A stretch of 64,000 nt of DNA from Aneurinibacillus terranovensis DSM 18919 (GCF_000430625.1 NZ_AUMJ01000015.1:62001-126000), one strand, 5' to 3'. Counted from the stretch's first letter, positions 9,173-19,140 are shown. The notes: generated by a model from the letters alone, not told the origin. Program-made: numbers and translations.

Positions 9173-9198
9173 AGGCCAGTGTAAGCGCCGGCCTTCAG
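9169..9198 (+). terminator. Inverted repeat overlapping the maf stop
   Basis: CTGAAGGCC (9169-9177) pairs perfectly with GGCCTTCAG (9190-9198), with a 12-nt loop. No T-tract follows, so it is a weak terminator or an mRNA-stabilising hairpin. Confidence 0.5.
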
Positions 9199-9259
9199 GG
9201 TGCAGCATGCAGCGGCAGCTAAGAACCCTTATCTGAATGGTAAATGGGGGAGTTTTAGT

Positions 9260-9973
9260 ATGCATGAACAGGACATGCTTTTGCCGCAGTATCATCCGAT
9301 GATTCGCGATATCCCTGCGGCAGACAGGCCAAGAGAACGAATGATTCAAGCGGGGGCGGATTCGCTTTCCAATGCGGAGCTGCTGGCGATTCTGCTCCGG
9401 ACAGGTTCGACAGAGGAATCGGTCATGTCGCTCGCCTGCCGTGTGCTCAACAAGGTGGGGGAACTGCGGGGGCTGAAGACGATCACGTACGAAGAGCTGA
9501 CCGCTATACGCGGCATTGGCCCGGCAAAAGCCCTTTTAATCATGGCCGGCCTTGAACTTGGCAAGCGCATTGCGGTTTCGACGGGAGCCGGTCGGGCGGC
9601 CGTGCGTTCGCCGCAGGATGTTGCGAATGTCATGATGGAGGAACTTCGGTACCTCACACAGGAACATTTTGTCTGCTTATATTTAAATACGAAAAATCAG
9701 ATTTTGGATAGGAAAACGATTTTTATCGGCAGCTTGAATTCGTCCATCGTCCATCCGCGTGAGATATTTAAGGAAGCCATTCGGAAAAGCAGCGCTTCAA
9801 TCGTTTGCATCCATAATCATCCGAGCGGTGATCCTGCGCCAAGCAGGGAAGACATTGATGTGACGCATCGGTTACAGGAAGTCGGCCGCATTCTTGGCAT
9901 CGAATTACTTGATCATGTTATTATCGGAGACGGGCGTTTTTACAGCTTGAAGGAAAAGGGACATTTTAAATAA
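9260..9973 (+). CDS. radC: RadC family JAB-domain protein
   Basis: 237 residues. It contains an N-terminal helix-hairpin-helix (RGIGPAKALLI) and a C-terminal JAB/MPN metalloprotease-like fold with the HxHPSGDP..S..D signature (HNHPSGDPAPSRED). The family name comes from a historical DNA-repair assignment; its actual biochemical role is unsettled. It starts at ATG 9260 after GGGGGAG with 7-base spacing; upstream in-frame codons lack a ribosome site. In B. subtilis the orthologue (ysxA) also lies between maf and mreB. Confidence 0.92.
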   Translation: MHEQDMLLPQYHPMIRDIPAADRPRERMIQAGADSLSNAELLAILLRTGSTEESVMSLACRVLNKVGELRGLKTITYEELTAIRGIGPAKALLIMAGLELGKRIAVSTGAGRAAVRSPQDVANVMMEELRYLTQEHFVCLYLNTKNQILDRKTIFIGSLNSSIVHPREIFKEAIRKSSASIVCIHNHPSGDPAPSREDIDVTHRLQEVGRILGIELLDHVIIGDGRFYSLKEKGHFK

Positions 9974-9991
9974 TCTCCAATAGTTTCCTTC

Positions 9992-10019
9992 TTGAAAAAG
10001 CCTGCCGTTTACGTATAAT
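9992..10019 (+). promoter_or_regulatory. Sigma-A type promoter for mreBCD-min
   Basis: TTGAAA (9992-9997), 16-base spacer, TATAAT (10014-10019), about 48 bases upstream of the mreB start. Confidence 0.65.
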
Positions 10020-10066
10020 TGTCATGTTACTACATATGGGTTTATCACGAAGGGAGATACACTGGA

Positions 10067-11107
10067 ATGTTTCGTAGTTTTAACAGAGATATGGGGATTG
10101 ACCTGGGAACAGCCAATACTCTTGTATACGCAAAATCAAAAGGGATCGTTGTACGCGAGCCGTCTGTGGTCGCTATTCGTACCGACACAGGCAGCATTGA
10201 AGCCGTAGGAAACTCGGCAAAAAGCATGATTGGCCGCACGCCGGGAAATATCATTGCGGTTCGCCCGATGAAAGACGGGGTTATTGCTGACTTTGAAACG
10301 ACCGCGACGATGCTTCGATATTTTATCGATCAGGCCCAGAAAACACGCGGTCTGTTTTCGCGCAAACCGAACGTTATGGTTTGTGTTCCTTCAGGGATTA
10401 CCGCTGTAGAGAAGCGCGCGGTGGAAGATGCGACGAAACTTGCGGGTGCGCGAGAGGCGTTTACGATTGAAGAGCCGTTCGCTGCAGCTATCGGCGCAGA
10501 TTTACCGGTATGGGAACCAACCGGAAGCATGGTAGTTGACATCGGTGGCGGGACAACGGAAGTAGCCATCATTTCACTCGGCGGGATTGTAACAAGCAAG
10601 TCGATCCGTGTAGCGGGTGATGAAATGGATGAAGCGATTATTCAGTATATCAAGAAGAACTATAACCTGATGATTGGGGAACGTACGGCCGAAACGCTTA
10701 AAATGGAAATTGGATCAGCGATTCCGCCTGCTCAAGCCGAAACGATGGATATTCGCGGCCGCGATTTGATTACCGGCCTGCCGAAAACGATTGAAATCAC
10801 ATCCCAGGAAATCGCCAAAGCACTGAGCGAAACGGTATCAAGCATTGTGGAAGCGGTGAAGATTACCCTCGAAAAAAGTCCGCCGGAACTTGCGGCCGAT
10901 ATTATGGATCGGGGAATTGTCCTCACAGGTGGTGGAGCTCTGCTGCGCAATCTGGATAAGCTGCTGGCGGAAGAAACCGGCATGCCGGTGATTGTTGCGG
11001 AGAACGCACTTGATTGCGTGGCGATAGGGACGGGGCGTGCGCTCGAAAACATTCATTTATTTAAATCAAAGTCAGGGATTACAGCGCGTTCACAGCGCGG
11101 TCGATAA
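10067..11107 (+). CDS. mreB: Rod shape-determining actin MreB
   Basis: 346-residue bacterial actin that forms membrane-bound filaments guiding lateral wall synthesis with MreC, MreD and RodA. Actin-fold phosphate loops are visible: [11 protein letters not shown] near the N-terminus, [13 protein letters not shown] in the middle, and [12 protein letters not shown] near the C-terminus. The N-terminal [14 protein letters not shown] is typical of chromosomal MreB. ATG 10067 follows AAGGGAG. First gene of mreB-mreC-mreD-minC-minD. Confidence 0.96.
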   Translation: MFRSFNRDMGIDLGTANTLVYAKSKGIVVREPSVVAIRTDTGSIEAVGNSAKSMIGRTPGNIIAVRPMKDGVIADFETTATMLRYFIDQAQKTRGLFSRKPNVMVCVPSGITAVEKRAVEDATKLAGAREAFTIEEPFAAAIGADLPVWEPTGSMVVDIGGGTTEVAIISLGGIVTSKSIRVAGDEMDEAIIQYIKKNYNLMIGERTAETLKMEIGSAIPPAQAETMDIRGRDLITGLPKTIEITSQEIAKALSETVSSIVEAVKITLEKSPPELAADIMDRGIVLTGGGALLRNLDKLLAEETGMPVIVAENALDCVAIGTGRALENIHLFKSKSGITARSQRGR

Positions 11108-11120
11108 GCGGGTGTTGTAG

Positions 11121-12017
11121 GTGTCCAATTTCTTTGGGAATAAACGATTAATTGCGTTATTAATCGGACTGATTGTACTGGTTGTTATAATGGGTGCTAC
11201 CGTAAAGGAGCGCCCTTTTCCTACCTTGCCGGAACGTTTTGCGCGGGACACGGTATCGTTTATGCAGGGGGTTTTTTATAAACCGACCAACGCGGCCGCT
11301 CAATTCTTTGGGAATATCAAGCAAATGTATCATATCTATGAAGAAAATCGGCAGTTGAAGGCAGAACTCGACCATTATGCAGAGGTAACTACACAGCTTA
11401 AGCAAATCCAGTATCAAAATGACCAGCTGCGTAAAATGCTGGATATCCGGGATAAAAAATTAAGCGCGTATAATTCGATTGCCGCGGACGTTATTGCGAG
11501 AAGCCCGGACAGATGGAACCACCTGATCACCATCGGAAAGGGAAGCAATGACGGGATTAAGCCGGACATGGCGGTACTGTCTTCAGAGGGCTACTTAATT
11601 GGCCGCGTCCGCAGCGTTTCTACTTTTTCCTCCCAGGTAGAATTATTAATGGATATCGAGAAAGGCAATTATATATCGGCTGTCATTGCCGGGCAGCAGC
11701 CCATTTATGGAATTATTGATAGCTTTGATTTTGACCTGAACAAAAACTGGCTGGTCATGAGTAAAATTCCGCTGCAGACGCCGATCAAGAATGGGGATTA
11801 TGTGACAACGTCCGGGATGGGTGGAGTGATGCCGCAGGGGCTGGTAATCGGTCAGGTTAAAGGTGTCGCCAAAGGGGATTATGGACTGACCCAAACCGCC
11901 TATGTTGCACCCCTGGCTAATTTCTATCAGCTCGAACAAGTCTTTGTCGTTCAACGTAAGTTTGTAGTGAACGACAAGCCTGCAGGCCAGGGGAATCAAA
12001 CGAACAGTACCCCATAG
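11121..12017 (+). CDS. mreC: Rod shape-determining protein MreC
   Basis: 298-residue bitopic protein: an N-terminal span (about residues 9-27), a coiled coil (about 65-110), then the beta-rich extracytoplasmic MreC domain. Family features are VIARSPDRWNHLITIGKGSNDGI and the later VTTSGMGGVMPQGLVIGQV. It starts at GTG 11121, 14 bases after the mreB stop. It scaffolds the elongasome between MreB/MreD and the penicillin-binding proteins. Confidence 0.94.
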   Translation: MSNFFGNKRLIALLIGLIVLVVIMGATVKERPFPTLPERFARDTVSFMQGVFYKPTNAAAQFFGNIKQMYHIYEENRQLKAELDHYAEVTTQLKQIQYQNDQLRKMLDIRDKKLSAYNSIAADVIARSPDRWNHLITIGKGSNDGIKPDMAVLSSEGYLIGRVRSVSTFSSQVELLMDIEKGNYISAVIAGQQPIYGIIDSFDFDLNKNWLVMSKIPLQTPIKNGDYVTTSGMGGVMPQGLVIGQVKGVAKGDYGLTQTAYVAPLANFYQLEQVFVVQRKFVVNDKPAGQGNQTNSTP

Positions 12018-12039
12018 TGCGGGAAAGGTGGACATATAG

Positions 12040-12561
12040 ATGAGACTTGGTATTATTTCCGCTGTTATATTTCTGTTTTTTTTGATAGAAGGCACGGTCG
12101 TTCAAGTGATAGGAGCCGCAGCGTGGGGGCTTTCATGGATTATTACTCCCCGGTTTGTTTTGGTAGGGATTGTTTTTATCGGCCTCTACCTGGGTAGACG
12201 GAAGGCCCTCGTTTACGGCCTGCTTTTTGGCTTGCTGTATGACGTTGTCTATACCGACGTAATCGGGGTCTATGCTTTTACGATGGGACTAACAGGGTAC
12301 CTGGCAGGTTTGTGTGCCCGCTATTTCCACCAAAGTCTGCTGCTTGTGACCACAACCATTCTTCTGGCAACTTTCATGAACGAATGGATCGTCTACGGTC
12401 TCTATCATCTTTTTCATATGGCGGAAGTTAGCCTGAATACTCTTCTCCTGCAGGAAATGGTTCCGACGGTGCTGTTTAATACACTGTTCGCGCTGCTTAT
12501 CTTTCGTCCGATGAGCAGGATGCTTACCGCAGCGGAAAGTAAGAAGAACCAGCTTGCTTAG
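12040..12561 (+). CDS. mreD: Rod shape-determining protein MreD
   Basis: 173-residue, highly hydrophobic protein with about five membrane spans and the MreD-type G-L-x-G-x-x-Y-D-x-x-Y signature (GLLFGLLYDVVYTDVIG). ATG 12040 follows AAAGGTGG. Third member of the mreBCD elongation complex. Confidence 0.9.
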   Translation: MRLGIISAVIFLFFLIEGTVVQVIGAAAWGLSWIITPRFVLVGIVFIGLYLGRRKALVYGLLFGLLYDVVYTDVIGVYAFTMGLTGYLAGLCARYFHQSLLLVTTTILLATFMNEWIVYGLYHLFHMAEVSLNTLLLQEMVPTVLFNTLFALLIFRPMSRMLTAAESKKNQLA

Positions 12562-12618
12562 GTGGTTGGCAGGAAATAGATACTCTATGGCGAATACTAT
12601 TTCAGATGGAGTGAATCT

Positions 12619-13296
12619 TTGGCTATGATGACAGTAAAACAAAATGTGATGATTAAAGGGACCAAAGAGGGCCTCGTTTTCTATCTGGATGATACTTGCT
12701 CTCTGGAGGATCTATTTACGGAATTAAAGGAAAAGGTAGAAAATAGTCACCAGCAGATCCTGACCGGCCCGGTCATTCGCATTACCGTAAATCTCGGCAT
12801 GCGGTATCTAAACGCCGAGCAGGAGGAACGGCTGGTCGCAATCTTGCGTACGCGCGGCAATCTGGTGATCAAAGCGATAGAAACGGGAGTCATTACGAAA
12901 GAAGACGCGCTGCGGGAAAAATTATCCGCTCAAATCCGGATTTATTCGAAAACGGTCCGATCCGGCCAGATTATTAGCCAGCATGGGGATTTGCTTGTGC
13001 TTGGCGATGTCAATCCGGGAGCTCTTATCCTGTGTACCGGCAATATTTTTGTACTCGGATCGTTGATGGGAACCGCCCATGCCGGCTGTGAAGGCAACGC
13101 CGAATGTATTATTGCGGCGTATACGATGGTTCCTACCCAGCTCCGGATAGCGGGGGTGATTAGCCGTCCGCCGGATGAATGGGAGACGGCCAGTACCGAA
13201 ATGGAGTTTGCTTATTTGCTGGATGGCCGCATGGCAATCGAAAAATTGACTCAATTACATAAAATCCGTCCTCAAATTGGGGACATCACGTTGTAA
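12619..13296 (+). CDS. minC: Septum site-determining protein MinC
   Basis: 225 residues in two domains: an N-terminal FtsZ-inhibiting domain and a C-terminal beta-helix that binds MinD, with its repeated-glycine pattern (QIISQHGDLLVLGDVNPGALILCTG is the region around residues 114-138). It inhibits FtsZ assembly at the poles. TTG 12619 is spaced 8 bases from GGAG and is preferred over the ATGs at 12625 and 12628. It precedes minD, as in other Bacillales. Confidence 0.92.
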   Translation: MAMMTVKQNVMIKGTKEGLVFYLDDTCSLEDLFTELKEKVENSHQQILTGPVIRITVNLGMRYLNAEQEERLVAILRTRGNLVIKAIETGVITKEDALREKLSAQIRIYSKTVRSGQIISQHGDLLVLGDVNPGALILCTGNIFVLGSLMGTAHAGCEGNAECIIAAYTMVPTQLRIAGVISRPPDEWETASTEMEFAYLLDGRMAIEKLTQLHKIRPQIGDITL

Positions 13297-13344
13297 AATG
13301 ACTATAAAGCAAGAGCGATAGAGAAAATAAGAGGGGGCGTAAGC

Positions 13345-14142
13345 ATGGGGGAAGCCATTGTCGTTACTTCAGGAAAAGGGGGAGTAGGGAAGACAACGAC
13401 GACTGCTAATATTGGGACGGCGCTTGCACAGCTCGGCAAGAAAGTATGCATGGTCGATACGGATATTGGCCTGCGCAATCTCGATTTGGTTATGGGTCTG
13501 GAAAATCGTATTATATGTGACCTGGTTGATGTGGTTGAAGGAACATGCAAGCTAAACCAGGCCCTAATTAAAGATAAACGCTTTGACAATTTGCTTTTTT
13601 TGCTGCCCGCCGCGCAGACAAAGGATAAGACGGCTGTTACGCCCGAGCAAATGGTAAAGCTGATTGAGGAGTTAAAACAGGATTTCGATATCGTATTGAT
13701 TGATTGTCCGGCAGGAATCGAACAGGGTTTCAAAAATGCGGTCGTTGGTGCCAATAAAGCGATTGTCGTGACCACGCCTGATGTTTCATCTATCCGCGAT
13801 GCGGACCGGGTAATTGGCCTGCTGGAACAGGAGAACATGGAAGCAACGTATTTAGTTGTCAACCGCATCCGTCCGCATATGACAAAGAACGGGGATATGC
13901 TGGATGTAGACGATGTCGTTTCTATGCTCTCGGTAGATCCGATCGGATATGTTCCGGATGATGAAGAAGTGATTAAGCATTTGAATTTAAAAGAGCCTGT
14001 GGCGATGAATCATGATTCCAAAGCGGGAATTGCCTATCGGAACATTGCCCGGCGCATGCTCGGAGATTCAGTTCCTTTTCTTAATCTCGACGAATCAAAG
14101 GGGTTTATGAGTAAAGTGAAACGTCTGTTCGGCATGCGGTGA
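13345..14142 (+). CDS. minD: Septum site-determining ATPase MinD
   Basis: 265-residue deviant Walker A ATPase (GKGGVGKTTTTANIG), with switch region TPDVSSIRDADRVIG and a C-terminal amphipathic membrane-targeting tail (KVKRLFGMR). It recruits MinC to the membrane. Strong ribosome site GAGGGGGCG before ATG 13345. Standard length. Confidence 0.96.
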   Translation: MGEAIVVTSGKGGVGKTTTTANIGTALAQLGKKVCMVDTDIGLRNLDLVMGLENRIICDLVDVVEGTCKLNQALIKDKRFDNLLFLLPAAQTKDKTAVTPEQMVKLIEELKQDFDIVLIDCPAGIEQGFKNAVVGANKAIVVTTPDVSSIRDADRVIGLLEQENMEATYLVVNRIRPHMTKNGDMLDVDDVVSMLSVDPIGYVPDDEEVIKHLNLKEPVAMNHDSKAGIAYRNIARRMLGDSVPFLNLDESKGFMSKVKRLFGMR

Positions 14143-14179
14143 AGGCTGGAGGCAGCGGGGAGGATGCGGAGGACAAAGA

Positions 14180-15307
14180 ATGGATTTGGATAAAAGGTAT
14201 TTACGCAATCTGGATTGGCTGCTGATCATCGTTTTGATTATGCTTGGCATCTTTAGTTTTATCGGTATTTCGGGTGCCAAACCTGACGCCAATTACCATT
14301 GGAAGCAAATTATCTGGTATGGAGTCGGGTTTGCGTTTTTGACCATTGTCCTGCTGTTTGATTATCATTCCATTGGCAACCTCTCGTACGGGCTCTACGC
14401 GTTTGGCATGCTGCTCATTATCGGCGTGCTGTTTATGCCTGCCAAAAACAATGCCCACAGCTGGTATCAGCTTGGGTTTATGGACTTTCAGCCCTCCGAA
14501 TTGATGAAGATTTTTGTTATTGTAACGGTTGCCAGATTTCTTTCCAAAAAAGACGAAAAAGAGGACGAGGCGCTTGGCCTAAGGGAGATTGTGCCGGCTG
14601 TTTTGCTGATCGGCGTACCGCTGCTGCTTATTTTAATCCAGCCGGACCTCGGAACGGCTCTTGTGTTTACAGGCATTCTTTTCAGTATGCTGACCGTGGC
14701 CCGAACCCCTATCAAATACTTTGTTATTCTTGGTTTTTGCATTTCCCTCGTGTTCGTGGGACTGGCGTATTTATACAACTTTAATAAAGATGCGTTCTTT
14801 AAAATAATGAAGCCGTATCAGTGGATGCGGATTGAGTCGTGGTTCAACCCGGACGCTTACCCAAAGGAAGGGTACCAGCTGCGCCAATCGCTGACTGCCA
14901 TCGGTTCCGGGCAACTGCTTGGCAAGGGAATTGACGGGGGGACGCAGGCGCGAAACGGATGGGTTCCCGTAGGGGAAAGTGACTTTGTGTTTACCGTTAT
15001 TGGCGAGGAACTTGGCTTTGTCGGTTCCAGTATCCTGGTTTTTCTTTTCTTTTTTATGGTGTACCGAATGGTTCGCATTGCGATGGACTCCAAGGACACA
15101 TTTGGCTCCTATATTGCCGCCGGCGTCATTGGAATGATTGTATTCCAGACATTTGAGAATATCGGGATGACCATTCAACTCATGCCGATAACAGGAATTC
15201 CTTTGCCTTTTATTAGCTATGGAGGGAGTTCTCTCATTTCGAACTTTCTTGTGATGGGCATGGTCATGAATGTAGGAATGCGAAGGAAAAAGTTAATGTT
15301 TGAATAG
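14180..15307 (+). CDS. rodA: SEDS glycosyltransferase RodA
   Basis: 375-residue polytopic SEDS-family peptidoglycan polymerase of the elongation complex. Signatures: QPSELMKIF, QPDLGTALVFTG, the long extracytoplasmic loop with RQSLTAIGSG and WVPVGESDFVFTVIGEELGF, and the C-terminal GIPLPFISYGGSSL. Context after mreBCD/minCD supports RodA rather than FtsW or SpoVE. ATG 14180 has GGAGGAC upstream. Confidence 0.93.
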   Translation: MDLDKRYLRNLDWLLIIVLIMLGIFSFIGISGAKPDANYHWKQIIWYGVGFAFLTIVLLFDYHSIGNLSYGLYAFGMLLIIGVLFMPAKNNAHSWYQLGFMDFQPSELMKIFVIVTVARFLSKKDEKEDEALGLREIVPAVLLIGVPLLLILIQPDLGTALVFTGILFSMLTVARTPIKYFVILGFCISLVFVGLAYLYNFNKDAFFKIMKPYQWMRIESWFNPDAYPKEGYQLRQSLTAIGSGQLLGKGIDGGTQARNGWVPVGESDFVFTVIGEELGFVGSSILVFLFFFMVYRMVRIAMDSKDTFGSYIAAGVIGMIVFQTFENIGMTIQLMPITGIPLPFISYGGSSLISNFLVMGMVMNVGMRRKKLMFE

Positions 15308-15376
15308 ATGGAAACATACCCCTGTCCCTGTTCTCATACACTTGTACTATGAGGCTAACGATAAGGGGGTTTTTAT

Positions 15377-16279
15377 ATGAGTTATTTTGATACGGACGGA
15401 ATTAAACGTCGCAGGGAAGAACGGGTACGCCGGCTGAGAGAGCAGATGGAAGACACCTATTCTTCCTATTTTTTTGAAGATGACAGCCAAATCCCTCTGC
15501 CGTACCAAGGGGAAGAAGCCAGACCGTGGCAGGATGAACCTGAGTGGCTTTCATCCGCGCAGCCGAATTACCCGTCGAGAATGCATCATCCGTCGGAGGA
15601 GCCATACTCGTCTCACATGCATCATCGACATGCGGCGCATTTTTCGTCGTACAGGAAAAAGCCGGTTCGGCGGACAGGCAGAGACAAATGGTTTATCCGG
15701 ATTGTGGTTTCGTTCTGCCTGCTGAGCGCGGCGTATGGCATTCGCTACGGTCAATTTAACGGTGCGGATAAGTATCGGGCGATGCTAAACGACGTCATGA
15801 AACGCTCGTATGACTTTCAGGCGATGTCGGCCTGGTATGAGAAAAAATTCGGGGCGGTTCCGATGATGCTGCCTTCGATAGGCCCGCTTGGCAATCAGGC
15901 TAAGCCGGTGCTGGAGCCGAAGACGACGCTGCTAAAGGCACCAGCCCCCGGAAAAGTCGTAAAAACGTACGCAGAGCAGGGAAACGGGCTGTATTTTACA
16001 CCGCAGAATCCCGTCATTAACTCGATCGATAAGGGATGGATCACGTTTGCCGGGGTAAAGGATGGTCTTGGCAAAACCGTCATCATTGAACACGCCCGTG
16101 GAATGGAAACGTGGTACGGCGGGTTAGGCGAAATTAGCGTATCAGTTAATGACTGGGTAGACGCACAGCATCCGATAGGCAAAGCCTTGCAGGACGGGAA
16201 AACCAGTAAGCCGGTTTATTTTGCCGTGAAGAAAGAAGGTGGATTTGTCAATCCGCAGGAAGTGGTGCGTTTTGAGTAA
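15377..16279 (+). CDS. spoIVFA: Degenerate M23 membrane protein, SpoIVFA-like
   Basis: 300 residues. An N-terminal basic and acidic, His-rich cytoplasmic part of about 110 residues, one span (IRIVVSFCLLSAAYGI), then an M23-like domain (KAPAPGKVVKTYAEQGNG ... VIIEHARGMETWYGGL ... VYFAVKKEGGFVNP). The LytM catalytic pattern is incomplete: the family's LHFE motif reads VYFA, so the metal-binding histidine is lost. That is expected of SpoIVFA, which holds SpoIVFB inactive in the outer forespore membrane until the sigma-K checkpoint is released. Immediate overlap with spoIVFB confirms the assignment. Confidence 0.87.
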   Translation: MSYFDTDGIKRRREERVRRLREQMEDTYSSYFFEDDSQIPLPYQGEEARPWQDEPEWLSSAQPNYPSRMHHPSEEPYSSHMHHRHAAHFSSYRKKPVRRTGRDKWFIRIVVSFCLLSAAYGIRYGQFNGADKYRAMLNDVMKRSYDFQAMSAWYEKKFGAVPMMLPSIGPLGNQAKPVLEPKTTLLKAPAPGKVVKTYAEQGNGLYFTPQNPVINSIDKGWITFAGVKDGLGKTVIIEHARGMETWYGGLGEISVSVNDWVDAQHPIGKALQDGKTSKPVYFAVKKEGGFVNPQEVVRFE

Positions 16280-17120
16280 CATGACCTTTCATGTCCACCC
16301 ATTATTCTGGATGATTATGCTGTTTGCGCTGCTCACCGGGCAGTTCGTGCAGGTGATTACACTGTTTATGATTGTCCTTATCCATGAGGCCGGACATGTG
16401 GCAGCAGGCCTTGCTTATGGTTGGCGTGTAAGAAAAATAGAACTTCTGCCGTTTGGCGGGGTTGCGGAAGTCGATGAATGGGGGAATACGCGCCCGGTAG
16501 AAGAAATCGTGGTCGCATTGGCAGGACCACTCATGAATGGAGTGCTAATAACAGTCGGCTATTTTCTGCAGCGATCCGGTTTATGGGCGCCTGAGTGGGC
16601 GGCTTTTTTTATGTACGGCAACGTTGCGATAGGGGGATTTAATTTACTCCCGATCTGGCCGCTCGATGGCGGGCGTATTCTGCATACCGTGTGCAGCTTA
16701 ACCTTTACGTATCGGACATCTATCTATGTCTCCATCGCTTCCGGACTCATCGGTTCCCTTTTCATATTTATCTGGAGCATCAGGCAGTCTTCCCCCCAGT
16801 TAAACGGAGTAGCGGTGGCCTGCTATCTTTTTTTTAGCAATATTATGTCATACAGGCAGATGCGTTTTCAGTTTCTCCGTTTTCTCCTTGCAAGGTATCA
16901 AAGAATAGACAAGTTGAAAAACCTCCCTGTTCGGAAGGTACGGGTAAACCGGCAGCATACGCTGTTCGAGATTACAAAAAAGCTAAAACGCGGGCGCTAT
17001 CATAGTTTCCTGGTAAACGACAGGGCTTATTCGGCTTATCAAGCGATCTCTGAGCAAGAAATACTGACGTATTATTTCACAAAGACCCCACATTGTGCAG
17101 TGGAGCTGCTTTTACGGTAA
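16272..17120 (+). CDS. spoIVFB: Pro-sigma-K intramembrane protease SpoIVFB
   Basis: Site-2-protease family membrane metalloprotease, 282 residues from TTG 16272, which overlaps the spoIVFA stop (TTGA). ATG 16281 is an alternative start. Zinc motif HEAGH is in the second hydrophobic segment (VLIHEAGHVAAG), with the third ligand in NLLPIWPLDGGRI; the C-terminal cytosolic part is CBS-like. It cleaves pro-sigma-K in the mother cell. Length is close to the B. subtilis protein. Confidence 0.92.
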   Translation: MSNMTFHVHPLFWMIMLFALLTGQFVQVITLFMIVLIHEAGHVAAGLAYGWRVRKIELLPFGGVAEVDEWGNTRPVEEIVVALAGPLMNGVLITVGYFLQRSGLWAPEWAAFFMYGNVAIGGFNLLPIWPLDGGRILHTVCSLTFTYRTSIYVSIASGLIGSLFIFIWSIRQSSPQLNGVAVACYLFFSNIMSYRQMRFQFLRFLLARYQRIDKLKNLPVRKVRVNRQHTLFEITKKLKRGRYHSFLVNDRAYSAYQAISEQEILTYYFTKTPHCAVELLLR

Positions 17121-17167
17121 AATAAGAAAAACAGGGAACCACATGCACTGACAAGGGGGCGCACCAT

Positions 17168-18667
17168 TTGCGTAAAATCATCGTCAACTGTGCCGGCCGC
17201 GAGACCCGGATTGCGATTTTGGAGGACGGCCGATTGGCCGAATTGTATATTGAGCGGCCCGTCGATCGCCGGGTTGTCGGCAACATCTATAAAGGAAAAG
17301 TAGAAAATGTCCTGCCGGGGATGCAGGCTGCTTTTGTGGATATTGGGACGGATAAAAATGCATTTTTATATGTGGACGACTGTCTTCCACCGGGAGATAT
17401 CAGCACAGAAAAGAAACGGGACATACGGGAAGTTCTGACCAAAGGACAGGAAATTTTCGTTCAGGTAAGCAAAGAACCGGTCGGCACGAAAGGGGCCCGC
17501 GTTACAACCCAACTGTCTCTTCCCGGGCGGTTTGTTGTGTTTATGCCTAATGTCCGCTATGTGGGAGTGTCGCGCCGGATTAAGAATGAAAAGGAAAGAG
17601 AGCGGCTCCGTACGATTGCGTTTACTACCCTTGGAACGGAAGAAGGCGTCATCATTCGAACGCTCGCTGAAGGGGTAGGGAAAAAGGAAATTGAAGACGA
17701 CATCCTTTTCTTGCGGGCGCAGTGGCAGCGGGCATGGGAAACTGGAAAACACAAGAAGCCGCCCGCTGTTATCTATCAGGAAATTGACCTCGTATCCCGC
17801 GTGGTTCGCGATATGTTGAGTGAGGAAGTCGATGAGTTTATCATTGACAGCCGTTCTCACTATGCCGAGGTTCGTGATTTGCTGAGTCACGACAGCCGCG
17901 AATTGAAGGAAAAAGTCAGGCTGTATACAGGAAAAGAAGATATTTTTTCCTATTATGCAGTCGAAGGTGAGATGGAGCGGGCGCTTAAACGCAAAGTTTG
18001 GCTGAAACACGGCGGCTACCTTGTGATTGACCAGACGGAAGCGATGACCGTGATAGATGTCAATACGGGCAAGTATGTCGGACAATCGGAACTGGGAGAC
18101 ACCGTTGTGAAAACGAACCTGGAAGCCTGTGCCGAAATAGCGAGACAACTGCGACTACGTGATGTAGGCGGAATTATTATCGTTGATTTTATCGACATGG
18201 CTAAAGAAGAACACCGCAAAAGTGTACAGGCCTGCATGGAGGCCGAACTTCGGAAAGACCGGACAAAAACGCATCTGCTTGGGTTCACCCAGCTCGGTCT
18301 CCTGGAGATGACGCGAAAAAAAGTGCGGCAAAACCTTGGAGAGGTGCTGACCCGCCCGTGTCCAACATGCGGCGGGACCGGCCGTATTCTTTCGGAAGCT
18401 TCCGTGATCGGCAGAATGGAGCGTGAACTTAGGGAATACAGCCGCGGTTCTCACGCAGAGGCGGTGCTGCTCGAAGCGCACCCGCATATTCTCGACCATT
18501 ATAAGCAAAACAAAAAGGAACCGCTAAGGCAGCTTGAAAAAGAGCTTGGGCTGGCGATTTATCTTAAAGACAACGAATGTATGAGCGAACAGCACTACCG
18601 TATTGCTTTTACAGGAACGGAAGAAGAGGTATTGCGCAGGGCTCAAGAGGTTCACGCCCAAAACTAA
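17168..18667 (+). CDS. rng: Ribonuclease E/G family protein (Rng)
   Basis: 499-residue RNase E/G-type endoribonuclease for RNA processing and decay. N-terminal S1 domain around residues 35-120 (VGNIYKGKVENVLPGMQAAFVDIG is at about 36-59), then an RNase H-like and catalytic region with DQTEAMTVIDVNTGK, where the conserved Asp residues bind magnesium, and a zinc-link CPTCGG near residue 397. TTG 17168 follows AAGGGGGCG. B. subtilis has no RNase E/G, but many other Bacillales carry it between spoIVFB and rplU. Confidence 0.93.
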   Translation: MRKIIVNCAGRETRIAILEDGRLAELYIERPVDRRVVGNIYKGKVENVLPGMQAAFVDIGTDKNAFLYVDDCLPPGDISTEKKRDIREVLTKGQEIFVQVSKEPVGTKGARVTTQLSLPGRFVVFMPNVRYVGVSRRIKNEKERERLRTIAFTTLGTEEGVIIRTLAEGVGKKEIEDDILFLRAQWQRAWETGKHKKPPAVIYQEIDLVSRVVRDMLSEEVDEFIIDSRSHYAEVRDLLSHDSRELKEKVRLYTGKEDIFSYYAVEGEMERALKRKVWLKHGGYLVIDQTEAMTVIDVNTGKYVGQSELGDTVVKTNLEACAEIARQLRLRDVGGIIIVDFIDMAKEEHRKSVQACMEAELRKDRTKTHLLGFTQLGLLEMTRKKVRQNLGEVLTRPCPTCGGTGRILSEASVIGRMERELREYSRGSHAEAVLLEAHPHILDHYKQNKKEPLRQLEKELGLAIYLKDNECMSEQHYRIAFTGTEEEVLRRAQEVHAQN

Positions 18668-18689
18668 TCGTTGCAATACGACTGGTAAT

Positions 18690-18822
18690 ATGATAATCTA
18701 TTATTTGTTGATCAGTGTGTCTGACACCTCAGGCATACTACAACCGCTCGAAACAGGTTATAAGCCAGCGGCCTTGCTGCGCCTGTGCCGGCGAGTCTTA
18801 GTATATAAAGGAGGTGCAGTTT
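18690..18822 (+). ncRNA. Probable L21 ribosomal leader upstream of rplU
   Basis: The stretch between rng and rplU is non-coding and ends in a strong AAAGGAGGTG ribosome site. It contains several short complementary runs (for example CTGACACC and GGCCTTGCTGCGCC areas). Bacillales rplU mRNAs usually carry an autoregulatory L21 leader. I assign it by position and length, not by a verified covariance match. A weak promoter (TTGCAA at 18671, TAATCT 17 bases on) precedes it. Confidence 0.45.
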
Positions 18823-19134
18823 ATGTACGCAATTATTGAAACAGGCGGGAAACAATACAAAGTAGAACAAGGCACGGAGCTTTACATTGAGAAGCTTCCG
18901 CAAGCTGACGGCGAGAACGTTACGTTCGATCGTGTATTGCTTGTTTCCGGAGAGAACGGTGTGAAAATGGGAGCTCCTTTAGTGGAAGGGGCAACCGTTA
19001 CAGCGAAAGTAGAACGTCACGGTAAAGGCAAGAAAGTTATCGTGTACAAATACAAAGCGAAGAAAAATTATCGCCGTAAGCAAGGTCACCGTCAACCGTA
19101 CACTAAAGTTGTTATCGAAGCGATTAACGCGTAA
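18823..19134 (+). CDS. rplU: 50S ribosomal protein L21
   Basis: 103 residues, standard length. [17 protein letters not shown] at the N-terminus and the basic C-terminal [17 protein letters not shown] are diagnostic. ATG 18823 follows a near-perfect AAAGGAGGTG. First gene of the Firmicute rplU-prp-rpmA operon. Confidence 0.98.
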   Translation: MYAIIETGGKQYKVEQGTELYIEKLPQADGENVTFDRVLLVSGENGVKMGAPLVEGATVTAKVERHGKGKKVIVYKYKAKKNYRRKQGHRQPYTKVVIEAINA

Positions 19135-19140
19135 ATTCCG